Positions 41,110 to 50,591 of a stretch of 64,000 bases of DNA are shown piece by piece; within the stretch, counting starts at the first letter, position 1; the number at the start of each line of letters is the position of its first letter. Position numbers and translations under genes: made by a program. Origin of the DNA: Ixodes scapularis (lineage: Eukaryota; Arthropoda; Arachnida; Ixodida; Ixodidae); contig NW_024609846.1 in assembly GCF_016920785.2 (NCBI RefSeq), forward strand, positions 76,827,816-76,891,815. Reading direction: 5' to 3'. The notes beneath the pieces were generated by a model, which worked only from the letters and a program-made list of their open reading frames with translations, made no database searches and was not told where the DNA came from.

Positions 41110-41510
41110 GGGCGAAGCAGTGTTGGGAAGTACTCTAAGTACATTGTACTTCAAAGTACTGCTTCAAGTAGTTTTAGGAAACGTGTGCTTTACTTGAAGT
41201 ACATTACCTGAGCATATATTTGTACTTTACTTAAAGTATTTTTTCCGGTACTTTCCGAGGAAAGTACAATTCCCGACTTCAAAGTACATTCCCCAAATTT
41301 GATTTTGTTTAATTTGTATCACGAAATGACGCCTTCTCAATTCCAAAGAAGTCCTGGGAGGGATATTGTACTCTCACCAGAAACATGAGCAAACGACGCA
41401 TCGCTCCGTTTGTTCTGGGGGCGGCTTTCCAGTAGATTTTTTAATCTCGCTACTTCTCGGTCAGTCAGCGCAAGCGAGGAGGTTTAAAATATTAGAAGAG
41501 CAAAATCAAT

Positions 41511-41683
41511 CATAATGTAGCACCTGCGACTGTGGTGCAAAAAAATTAAACTTTCATGTTGAAAAAAAAAGACAACAGAGGAGAACGTCGCAATGTTTGA
41601 GACACTCTCTTTTGTCTTTTCCTTCGACTTGAAAGTTTCTTAATTTTTCGCACCCCAATCAAAGGTGTCGCATTGTGATTAAT
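41511..41683. repeat. Long hairpin repeat (copy G)
   Basis: Imperfect inverted arms of about 75 bp, 41511-41585 and 41605-41683. The stem includes AAAAAAATTAAACTTTCATG and its mirror. On the right follows ATTATCACCAGTTTG, comparable to the CACCAG flank of copies B and C. Confidence 0.85.
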
Positions 41684-41978
41684 TATCACCAGTTTGTTTG
41701 CTCACTCACTGTTTTCTTCATTGAGGAGAGGGCACTCCTTTATGAGACGATTGCTTGCGGAAGCTACGGGGCTGACGTCACGCTCTCTCCTTGTACATTT
41801 AACCCCTTTAGGTGCAACATTCCAGTGCAAGCGCCGCCAAATTCAGAAGAGGGTCTTCTGAATTTGGCTTTATTCCTGAAAATAACAACTCCGTGGCCAC
41901 TTGAGTTTATCAAATATTCGCCGCTGTTTTTGAAAATAGGTCACGCACCCCTGATTACCCCTGGGCAATGCATACCAG

Positions 41979-42172
41979 ATGTCCAACGAGACGAAATGTC
42001 CATCGAGTCAAAATGTCCAATAGGCCACGTGACACCCGTGTAAAAATGTCCATCGAGACGAAATGTCCAATCGGGTCAAAATGTCCATCGAGTCGAAATG
42101 TCCATCGAGACGCAATGTCCAATCGGGTCAAAATGTCCATCGAGTCGAAATGTCCATCGAGACAAAATGTCC
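41979..42172 (+). repeat. Minisatellite, 17-18-bp ATGTCCA unit, left block
   Basis: About ten imperfect units such as ATGTCCATCGAGACGAA and ATGTCCAATCGGGTCAAA in higher-order alternation. The same units form a block at 46533-46828. Together they flank the Mutator-like gene. Confidence 0.92.
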
Positions 42173-42217
42173 ACGTCAAAGTGCTCAATCTTGGTTGATT
42201 GACTACCCACAACCCTC

Positions 42218-42490
42218 GGTTTAACACAAAAGGCGCTAAATTATTTTGCTCTCTCTTTTGTGGATCAAGGTCAGTGGAGATACAATTTTGTTCAAGGATT
42301 TCGCCCCACTGTCGGGGACACTGGGTCCGATCGTCCGGTGACCCCGTTTAACACAAAAGACCCTGTTTAACACAAAAAACGTTGAATTCTTTTGTCGGCC
42401 AAGGTCAGTGGAGGCACAATTTTATTCCAAGGATTTCGCCCCACTGTCGGGGACACTAGGTCCGATCGGCCGGTGACCCCGTTTAACACT
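42218..42490 (+). repeat. 134-bp tandem duplication
   Basis: Two copies of a unit containing GGTCAGTGGAG, CAAGGATTTCGCCCCACTGT and GGTCCGATCG, starting near 42218 and 42352, plus a partial third GTTTAACACTAAAAACG. The landmark GGTCAGTGG starts at 42269 and 42403, giving a period of 134. Confidence 0.9.
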
Positions 42491-43579
42491 AAAAACGCAT
42501 CTCGGTACAAGATTCGACCTGATTTTCGCACGGTTTGCCTTATTTTTGCGCACGTCTGCGTTATTCAAGACATAAACTGTTTAGAACAAGATCTCGAGTC
42601 TCACAGCTTGCTACCTGAAGAAACAAGTTACAACAGCTTCTCGATTCGACACGTTCTTCTAGGATCTGGTGAGTGGAAAATTTGTTTTTTCTTAATAACC
42701 AAGACAATGGTTTTACCAACCAGTGTCTACACTCGGAGATTATCAGTTGCCTGTGCGCTGGTCAAGCAGAAGTAGGGTATTAATTATGTCTTGTTGATTA
42801 GTGAAATGTTGCTTGAGTTCTACGCGAATAATTAGTTTTCGAATGGTTCTATAAAAATTTTAATGTGATATATTCTTATTATTATCTGCAGATTCAACGA
42901 AAGGTGCAGCGACGACATCAGATCAGCATTCATCGACTGCTTTCGTGTCGACATGGAGCCCGGCTTCGGGGTCCCGTCGTTTGTGACGTCACATAAGCGC
43001 CCAAGTCGACCTGTGATCCAGTATCGAAGTAAACGATGGGAGAACGCTGTGCTCGAATTTTCTTACAAGCCAGCACACCCAAAGGATCCCAGCACAGTCT
43101 ACTATAGGTGTATCGCCTGCTACCGCCTGAGTCAGCAAGTCGGACCAACTGAGAGGTGCCCAGTGGCTCACCTGACACTAAGAACGGCGTGCTGGCCACC
43201 GATCCCGATCGGCCGTCGACATCCCACAGCTGCAACCCGTCTGGAGACTCCAATGCTTCCACCGTTCTCTTGAAACGCTTCATGTATGAAGTACGGACAA
43301 ACGTCCGCAGCAGCCAAAAAAGACCAAGAGAAGCATTTGACGAAGCCGTGCGACGGTGCCTTTCACGGAATAGATACCACGCGGCGTTGAAAGGAAATAC
43401 TCAGGAAACGCTCTTGACGCCATTCTACCTGAGCTCCGTGTCACTACGAATTCGCAAATGTTTCTCCAACTTGAAGACAAAACTCAAGGACGGCGGACAC
43501 TGGTCTTATACGCCGAGAAGGACCTCGATGCCCTGGTGGGCGCAGAGCGAGGTCTGGGCGACGGGAACTACAAGTACAA

Positions 43580-43598
43580 CCCCCCCCCCCCCCCCCCC
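43580..43598 (+). repeat. 19-nt C run inside the MULE transposase frame
   Basis: Located directly after the DGNYK catalytic motif, at a frame change. Its length decides the frame. Confidence 0.92.
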
Positions 43599-43842
43599 GG
43601 AGTTTCACTGCCCAGGACAGCTCTACACCCTCCCCACCTTTATCAAAGAGGAAGCACACCGTGTGCTTTACGCACTGATGCAAGCATACGAAGTCGTGTT
43701 TCGGTGCCTGCAGGCATCAATGGAGCGAAGATTCGGACATATTGGCACATTATCAACGAGGGATAAATGGGTGTTTGATTACGAGTCCGCAGCAATTCAA
43801 GCTGCAATAAATGTGTTCAGGACATCTACAGGACGGCCACAG

Positions 43843-44273
43843 GTGAATAATTTACGTTTTCATAGAGCGGGGCACACCCCCAATTCTCATGTTTTGTGTA
43901 GCGTTGCATAGGGTGAACTTGAGAAATGTAGAGCTGCCACTTATCGAAGCATTGAGCACGTGCCATTGCTCTTTAGACGTGGGGTAGCATGCATATCACT
44001 TTGAATGATCAATAATTCGCAAAAACAATGCATCGTGCTCCTTAAAGTCTCTGAAACGAGTCTTCTGAAATAGCAAGTGACGAGCGCCCACAAGCAAAAC
44101 TAAAATGCATATTTAGGACAATGCGTCATTCATTCTCTAGTACAATCATGTTTTATTCTCGAGTTGAGTAGATGAAAATGTGAATTTTTTTAAGTTTGTA
44201 TACAAAAACGGGGCGTGGTGTTTGCCTAATTAACATGCTTCCTTACATTCTACGTTTTTTTGCATCGCAACAG
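43843..44273 (+). other. Intron of the MULE transposase gene
   Basis: Donor CCACAG|GTGAAT and acceptor TCGCAACAG|ATC join FRTSTGRPQ to IRGCAFHF in phase 0, reproducing the conserved MULE order. Confidence 0.8.
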
Positions 44274-44890
44274 ATCCGAGGGTGCGCCTTCCACTTTGCA
44301 AAGGCTATTAACGCAAGGCGGGACGAGCTGGGCCTCAAGACACTCTGCAGGGATAACCCTGCAGTCCATGCGTGGTTCACAAGAGTGAGGCACCTCCCCT
44401 TCGTTCCGGACGCCTTCCGCTTGAAATTTGCCAGCGACCTACTCTCAGACAAGCCAAGCCCTCAGCCGCTGAACGCTGCGCGCCTGGACCAATTCGAGAG
44501 GTACCTCAGAGGGTCCTAGCTTGCCAACAGCCCGCTCAAGGACATCTGGGGGCAATTTGGCAACCGAGGTGCCAGGACAACCAACAACGTGGAGGGCTTG
44601 CACAACGGTCTGCATAGCCGCCTTCCAAGCAGACATCCCGACCTGGCAGAGTTTCTGCAATTCCTGAAGTCGGCTCAGCATGCAGCGCAAAACAGGATTC
44701 AAGCGCCACTGCTTGACCCTCTGGCCGTGGCTCAGCCGCAATCCCACGTCATCCAAACCAGGAACAACAAATTGCACCAAGAAATGGGCGCCTTTGCATC
44801 TTTCATCAGCTCTCTCCCACCCACGTTTGTTGATGTCCGGAATTACATCGACAGAGTTGCCAGCAGTGGCGCGCTCCCAGTCTCACATTG

Positions 44891-45513
44891 AGCTGACTAA
44901 CGGCGCTTGAAAAGGCGACATTATTTTTGCATCTGGAAAAAAAAAAGAATTGTATTGAACCACGTGTCATTTTTTAAACCGTTCCATGCTGTATACACGC
45001 TGTATGACTTGCGTTAAGAATGCTTATTACGAAAGTTCTTGCAACCCTGTTTAATGTTGCTTATATCAAGCATGATCGAGTCAGATGTGGAATAGAAACG
45101 CGCGACAAACTGCGGCAGGCACAGAATGCGCCGACCCCTGTCCAAGGCCTTCTGACTAATGCCACTAGCAGTGACTTTAATTATAACGAGGGTGCAGTCA
45201 TCTGTCCCCTTTATCGAGGAAAGGAAGCTAGGATGGCAGCGAGCGAAGTATGCGATGCCGAATCTGAAGCATGCTGGGTTTCTTCGTACACACTGCGTAT
45301 TCATGTGCTCGCCCTATCCGGGGGAAAGATTCGGGGTGGACGACTAAAATAATCTAATGACGAATGTACGTGCAATGAGTAATTTCTTCTTGAGTCTCGT
45401 TTTAAACGATTCTGCTGCAAACGTCCGCATGTGAACCTCGTGGACCTGGGCACGAAGCACCCTCCTTGGCTTTTATACTTTAAAATTGGCTCAATAAAAG
45501 ATAACATTGTAGA
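44891..45513. other. No gene recognised
   Basis: Interior DNA of the MULE/hAT#1a. An open frame of 110 codons at 45020-45352 has no domain. Confidence 0.35.
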
Positions 45514-45596
45514 GGCAAAAAGATACAGACGAAAAAAAAGACATTGAAGACAACCTTTCTTTTTCTCTTCTTTTTTTTCGTTCGTGTCTTTTTGCG
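45514..45596. repeat. Hairpin repeat (copy F, imperfect)
   Basis: Arms of about 33 bp share GACGAAAAAAAAGA and its mirror; T-rich loop. Weaker than the others. Confidence 0.55.
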
Positions 45597-46059
45597 TTCT
45601 TCATTCCTTTCAGTCATGAACCAACTACCTAATCCAAAGTTTTAGTTTGCGCTATTTTATATTTGCTTCAATCACCTTATCCTAATTAGAAAATCTATTA
45701 TTGCATTTGCTGCCGTTATTCATCACGTTTACTTATATTGTCTTAGTTGTGTCTAATTTGCAGGTTAAGGAAGGAAACCCTGTTTTAAGCATCGCAAAAA
45801 ATAAGCTGGATATCGCGGTCAGCACCAACCCCGCCAGTATATAACTCCAGCGGCTGCAGCAATTAACCCATTTTTTCGGAACATAGCGTAGTCTGATTCA
45901 TTTTAGGCAATGCTTAGAAATGTTCAGTGCTGAAATGGTAATCTACAGAGCCCGCGAATACATGAAGATGAATAGCGTCCGTCACCGAAAACAGGCCCCA
46001 TTTGTTAATTAAAAAACAAATCCCCCCTCCCCCCACCTTTTAACCAGAGCACAAATATG

Positions 46060-46242
46060 AACCATGTTGAATTAACCTGAGACTGGGGTAGAAAAGAAAC
46101 ATCAAAACGTAGAAGGGAAAGAAAATAGACAGGACGACCGTCTCGACGTTTTCTTTCCCTTCTACGTTTCGATGTTTCTTCTCTACCCCAGTCTCAGGTT
46201 TATTCAACATGGTTAATATTCACCAGCTCTCCTGCACCCTTA
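46060..46242. repeat. Long hairpin repeat (copy B)
   Basis: Arms 46060-46125 and 46149-46214 (about 66 bp, few mismatches) share CTGAGACTGGGGTAGAA, ACGTAGAAGGGAAAGAAAA and AACCATGTTGAA; loop TAGACAGGACGACCGTCTCG. On the right follows TATTCACCAGCTCTCCTGCA, the conserved flank. Confidence 0.95.
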
Positions 46243-46532
46243 CGATTTTTTTTCTAGAAATCTGAACTTTGTCATTTTCTTCCAACCGCTAGGGTTACAT
46301 TTTAGCGGACTTTCAGCGTCCGCAACGTATATTAATTTTTTTTCTTTTTTTTCTGCGATTAGAAATATTTTGTTTTCTTTAAAAAAAAGTTTGTCAGCTT
46401 TCTTCAAGTCATCACACTACTACCGCTTTAGTGAAAACCCGGGGCGCGTGTAAGTATTCGGAATTCTAAAGACGTTCGTCTCAGCATTTAGCAGCGCCAG
46501 AGTCTGGGCCAGCGATACAAAGAGGTCAAAAT

Positions 46533-46828
46533 GTCTATCGGGTGAAAACATCCTGCGATTCGAAATGTCCAAATAGGTCAAAATGTCCAAAGAGTCAAAA
46601 TATACAACGAGACGAAATGTCCAATCGGGTCGAAATGTCCAAAGAGTCAAAATGTCCAACGAGACGAAATGTCCAATCGGGTCAAAATGTCCAAAAAGTC
46701 AAAATGTCCAACGAGACGAAATGTCCAAGCAGGTCAAAATGTCCAACGAGGCGAAATGTCCACCGAGACGAAATGTCCAATATTGGACATTCTGACCCGT
46801 TGGACATTTCGTCTCGTTGGACATTTTG
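46533..46828 (+). repeat. Minisatellite, 17-18-bp ATGTCCA unit, right block
   Basis: About fourteen direct units, such as ATGTCCAACGAGACGAA and ATGTCCAAAGAGTCAAA, and then 46785-46828 in inverted orientation (TTGGACATTTCGTCTCG). The inverted end and the left block at 41979 can act as the terminal inverted repeats of the MULE. Confidence 0.92.
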
Positions 46829-47056
46829 ATGTGGAATCTTAAAAAATCACCGCATGGGGAAAGAAAGGGCATCATGAAAGATTGTGTTAAAATACTTGTA
46901 CTTTACTTTGAAAGTACATTGTATTTATAGTACTTTACTTCAAGTGCATTGCACCCAGTGTATTTACTACTTTACTAGAAGTACATCCCGTCTCATTTAC
47001 TTTGTACTTTACTTGAAGTACCTTTTAGATGTACTTCACCCAACACTGGGGCGAAG

Positions 47057-48263
47057 CGATACTGCGAGCATTTCGACTTCCGCCGATACGTCTTCAGCCA
47101 ACCTGGAGCTTTCTTATTTTTAGAGGAACCTAGCTCCACCGACGCCTCTTAGTTCAAGTAGCCTGGTGAGCATATGCTGCGTGGACATCCACCGCGTTGG
47201 ACAATCAAGCACTGGTTTCTTCAACCCTAGCTTCAACCCGAACCAGCCGAACCGCCGAGCCGAGGGCCTCGCAGAAAAGCGAGTAAGAAAGAACACTGGT
47301 ACAGAGCTCCACGCTAAGGTGGACTGCAGCGAACGCTAGCAGCTCGCCTAGCATATCCAGTGCCTATATTCCCGGTTGAGCAGTGACGCGCGGAACGTGA
47401 AGTCTCTTTGTACGATCAGAGCGCTGAATTTTGAGAATGGCTCGTAGGACTGGCCGCGGTCCATCGAAGTTGAGCGCAAGCAACGGGAGTTGTCGTGTCT
47501 CTGAACGCGCCTGAGAGTCTGGACAAAGTAGCAACAACTTGCAAGGCGCGTCGGCCGCCCGCCGTTAATAAAAAAAAAATAAATAAAAAAAAAATAAAAC
47601 GCGAACGCATTTGGAGGGTGAAAGGAAGCGATGCTCAGAAGGGCTGTGCGTCTTGTGTGTTTTTGGGGAGAAAACGTTTTGGTCCTCACAGTTTCTGCTA
47701 CCAGAGATCGAAGCTGTTTTGCTGTTTACTGTAGCTGTAACGGTTGACTGAATCCCACCTTCCCCTTCTCAGTGGTAGACTTTAATTTTGGTCAGATTAT
47801 CGAATCCGCTGAGTTTTTTTAAAAGCAGATTAGGTGCGCCACAGTATGGCAACTAGTGCAGGTTCTAAAATATCCATCGGCCTTTGTATCGCTTTCTTAT
47901 CCGATCACTTGTACAATGAAATCAAGGCGTTTGAAGTAAATTGCACACAACTATACAAAATTAAAGACAAGAAACACAAAACAGATATCAAACTAAACTC
48001 ATAAAAACAATAGTAAAAAAAAAAACTTTTATTTTTTTTCAGTTTGTGAAGAAGGAAGAGCAGCGGAGCTGAGGCTTCTGTTTTTGACGGCGGCTTTCCA
48101 GGCGAGCGATCTGCTCTTCTTTCGCAAGGGAATCTGAAGCGCTCAATACTCAGGCGATAGCGGCCTTTCGATGGTTGCGAAACCATTTGCGCTGCTGCGC
48201 ACATCGCTGCTCGTTCCGTTTTCGCTCTTCTTCCTCCGAATGCGAAGAAATTCTGCCGCCATC
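47057..48263. other. hAT#1 interior, unresolved
   Basis: Should contain the rest of the hAT#1 transposase on the minus strand, but I could not read a BED zinc finger or DDE core. A-rich tracts at 47571-47596 and 48013-48040. Antisense frames have no domain. Confidence 0.3.
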
Positions 48264-48516
48264 TATAGACCTTTTCCACAGGGGCGCCGCCATCTTGAAT
48301 TGTCGTCATTTCCAGTATGGGCGAAAACATTGTTTTGCCGTCGACACGCCACTAGAGGACATTTAGGATATAAGCCTAACCATCACACATTCTCGTTTTG
48401 ACTTCCCTCTACTTTTTTGCTAGTTACAGGTTGAAACGTTTTATTATTTTGTCGTCGCCCATACTGGAAGTGACGACAATTCAAGATGGAGGCGCCCCTG
48501 TGGAAAATGTCTATTA
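48264..48516. mobile_element. MITE, 253 bp, 63-bp inverted ends
   Basis: TATAGACCTTTTCCACAGGG (48264) is mirrored by CCCTGTGGAAAATGTCTATTA (48516). The arms continue with CCATCTTGAATTGTCGTCA and CCAGTATGGGCGA on both sides. Confidence 0.92.
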
Positions 48517-48571
48517 GCGACAACGGCAAGCAGACAATTGGCAAACACGACACTCTGCACAGCTACCCCCA

Positions 48572-48621
48572 TCGACACCCGTGGCCGGCAACCAGAGTGT
48601 TGCGTCGGCCACGGGTGTCGA
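48572..48621. repeat. Hairpin repeat, 21-bp arms
   Basis: TCGACACCCGTGGCCGGCAAC and its mirror with a 2-nt bulge; loop CAGAGT. Confidence 0.8.
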
Positions 48622-48684
48622 CATTTGTTTGGTACTGGACACGATCTTGGGGAAACCGCTGTAAAAATAAATAAATAAATAAAT

Positions 48685-48744
48685 AAAGGACAAAGAGGTT
48701 TAGACAACGCAATAGGCGTGTTGTCTACACCTCTCTTTGTCCTT
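48685..48744. repeat. Hairpin repeat (copy E)
   Basis: Arms of about 28 bp share GGACAAAGAGG and TAGACAAC and their mirrors; loop AATAG. An (AATA)n run precedes it. Confidence 0.85.
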
Positions 48745-49025
48745 TTTTTTTTTTTTGGCGTTTAGACCGAGATGAAGAAACCAACTAGGCTCACTAACTG
48801 GTCACTTTTGCTGACGTACGAATTGGGTATGTTCTAGTGATAAATATATTTTGATGAACCATTTCCGGTCCCCAAGAAAAGGTTGGGACGAATGTGGGCA
48901 TTTGTTAAAGAAATACGTAAGACCAGAAATCCCGGAGAATTTATAGTTACTGTGCTCATTCCGTTTGAGTTCTCGAGACAAACTTTATAAATTATGAAGA
49001 CGACCGTTATGTAAAAACCTGATAT
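48745..49025. other. No gene recognised
   Basis: hAT#1 interior DNA without a readable frame or repeat pair. Confidence 0.3.
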
Positions 49026-49356
49026 TAGGGAGCATTCGTAGATCGTTTTCGCCGTCCCGCAACGCTCTCCGCAACCAGCTGCGCTAGCCGGAACTCTACA
49101 GTCAAAGCTATCGGCGCGCAGGCGCAGTAGCGGCTGCTTCGTTGCGGAGGGCTTAGCGGAGGGAGAAACGCGGTCTACGAAAACTCCCTAATAGGGAGTT
49201 TTCGTAGGCCGCGTTTACTCCTCCGCTATTCCCTCCGCAACGAAGAAGCCGCTACTGTGCCTGCGCGCCGATAGCTTTGACTGTAGAGTTCCGGCTAGCG
49301 CAGCTGGTTGCGGAGAGCGTTGCGGGACAGTGGAAACGATCTACGAAAACTCCCTA
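49026..49356. mobile_element. Head-to-head MITE dimer (TAGGGAG ends)
   Basis: Two copies of a 165-bp MITE (49026-49190 and 49192-49356) are reverse complements separated by one base. Each unit has its own ends TAGGGAG...TTCGTAG and CTACGAAAACTCCCTA. The whole is a palindrome of about 331 bp with few mismatches (for instance GGCTGCTTCG against CGAAGAAGCC). The terminal AGGGAGT-TTC word is shared with the GGACGCCATATTTG family. Confidence 0.93.
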
Positions 49357-49881
49357 ATGGAACGTTACAGAGCTTTCCGCTACCTATTTTTCTCGCCTTT
49401 TGACTTCCCACATGAACGAAACACCGCAAAAATAGTTCATCAGTTTTGCCCAGGAACAAAAAAAGAATTACTGTATTTCCGTCCGGTTCAACTCCGGTTT
49501 GCGCGAAAATAATATTTTGTCATTGCATTTTTTGGTTTATTACTTAGGTTACTGAGTTTTTCGCAACGCACTTTTCACGTGACCTGACTTCGCGTATGAA
49601 CCGAAAACCGCATCTTTCGTTCCGGTTCAACTCCGGTTCGTGCGAAAATAACGTTTCTTTTTTTTCCGGTTTTGGGTTCACGGTTCGGGTTCGGTTCAAC
49701 GCCCTGCTTACAGCACTAAAAGCAAATAAGGGTTCCCCTGGCTTTTCTTACTGCTTTTAGTTAGCTGGGACCGGGGGCGCACAAGTGAGAATACGATGCG
49801 CGTTGTCTGCACGGATCACTTGTCGTCTGCTCGCGATGGTACGTCGCGGACGCCGCTGGGAGGCGCGTATGAGCGACGAGG

Positions 49882-49927
49882 CTAGGGAGCCTACATACTC
49901 GCCGACGCGAGTATGTAGGCTCCCTAG
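49882..49927. repeat. Perfect 21-bp hairpin with CTAGGGAG ends
   Basis: Arms 49882-49902 and 49907-49927 are exact inverted repeats; loop CGAC. The ends CTAGGGAG/CTCCCTAG match the terminal motif of the TAGGGAG MITE dimer about 0.5 kb upstream. Confidence 0.92.
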
Positions 49928-50424
49928 ACGAGGCACGAGGCGTTGTTTTCGCCCTTTTTGAACTTTAATTTGCAACTTTATGAGCTTTATAAAAACGTCT
50001 CGTTAGAGAAATAATGACGGCTAACGATATTTATAATTTATTTCGCTTCGAAATTCCTGGGACGGCTTTCGCCAATCACGAAACCCAGTGAATGTGACGT
50101 ATAGTGAAAGCGAGCGCCACGATGGATGCACGGATACGGCACCTCGCGGCGCCGCCGTTGGAGGAGGTGTTTCCGAGTTGTCAAATTAAAATATGATGCG
50201 CTAATATTTTCAAAGTCTTTCGTTGTCTCCTGGGTTTCCGAGACCACTAGCGTGTAAAACCGCAAAAAAGTAGACGGCGAAATACTATTAGAGGGCCCCT
50301 TTAAAACGAACGAGCCTCGGCTCTGGGATCAATGCAGTGAGTTGCACTAATAGTATGCGTTGTAGTTGAAAATGGGGGTAGGAGAGATCCTGACAAGAAC
50401 GTTTGACGCCTGGGTTGGTCGGGA
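49928..50424. other. No gene recognised
   Basis: Repeat-like DNA between hAT#1 and hAT#2; may be the right part of the tentative TTAAAGGG MITE. Confidence 0.3.
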
Positions 50425-50591
50425 CTAGGGATCAGAGTGTCGCACCGAAATTTTTATCGGTTCGGTTCCGGTTCGGGTTCACGGCTTTCGGTTCGGTTCC
50501 GGTTCAGTTCCGGGGAGCAAAAAATAACGGTTCAAACCGGCTCGAAACGGTTCGAACCGGTTCGAACCGGTTCGAACCGGTTTGAACTGCT

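Larger units (their letters stand above)
42500..44890 (+). pseudogene. Mutator-like (MULE) transposase gene with introns
   Basis: From ATG 42953 a cysteine-rich N-terminal domain (YYRCIACYRL, then TERCPVAHL, then after a frameshift NGVLATDPDRPSTSHSC) resembles a FLYWCH-type DNA-binding domain. Then come KRFMYEVRTNV; TLVLYAEKDLDALVGAERGL and DGNYK in a shifted frame; FHCPGQLYTLPTFIKEE; VFDYESAAIQAAINVF; after a canonical intron (43843-44273, GT...AG, phase 0) IRGCAFHFAKAINARRDELG; and TTNNVEGLHNGLHSRLPSRH, ending at 44890. These are the MULE DDE-type motifs in order (D-G-N, D-x-E, G-C-x-F-H, TNN-x-E-x-x-H). Two or more frameshifts between 43150 and 43600, one at a 19-nt C run beside DGN, and a stop at 44519 show decay. 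A second candidate intron is 42669-42891. Confidence 0.85.
41118..47048. mobile_element. hAT#1a, 5.93 kb, AGTACTTTACTT-tiled ends, inside hAT#1
   Basis: CAGTGTTGGGAAGTACTCTA (41118) is mirrored by GTACTTCACCCAACACTG (47048), with a perfect 8-bp duplication GGGCGAAG (41110-41117 and 47049-47056). End regions 41118-41290 and 46885-47048 are tiled with AAGTACTTTACTT words. It interrupts the hAT#1 transposase reading. No hAT transposase is recognisable inside; the interior is a Mutator-like gene and repeats. Confidence 0.93.
40174..49706. mobile_element. hAT#1, 9.53 kb, GGTTCGAACC-tiled ends, with nested insertions
   Basis: Ends CGAGGTGTCGAACCG (40174) and, mirrored, CAGGGCGTTGAACCG (49706) are worn versions of the CAGGGTGTCGAACCG end. 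They are flanked by a perfect 8-bp duplication CTTACAGC (40166-40173 and 49707-49714). Subterminal DNA at 40174-40280 and 49490-49706 is tiled with CCGGTTC/GAACCGG words. A hAT transposase C-terminal region lies on the minus strand at 40440-41109. The bulk is later insertions. Confidence 0.9.
40118..50303. mobile_element. Possible MITE (TTAAAGGG ends) hosting hAT#1
   Basis: TTAAAGGGAACCAAATTTTT near 40117 and the mirrored CCCCTTTAAAAC near 50303 could be the two ends of one MITE into which hAT#1 inserted. The inverted match is short, so this outer layer is tentative. Confidence 0.3.

Noticed and set aside
41979..42172. CRISPR-like array
   Set aside because: Units are 17-18 bp, contiguous, without unique spacers; an ordinary minisatellite in a eukaryotic transposon.
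42392..42775. Upstream exon of the MULE gene from the 127-codon frame
   Set aside because: It ends near a plausible GTGAGT donor, but the frame runs through the tandem duplication and does not join the next exon in phase; kept only as a possible intron note.
46542..46829. Open frames reading KCPNRSKCPK-type repeats
   Set aside because: Direct translation of the minisatellite; open in several frames and on both strands.
40118..50303. Confident MITE boundary pair around hAT#1
   Set aside because: The inverted match is only about 10 bp; reported at low confidence rather than as a firm element.
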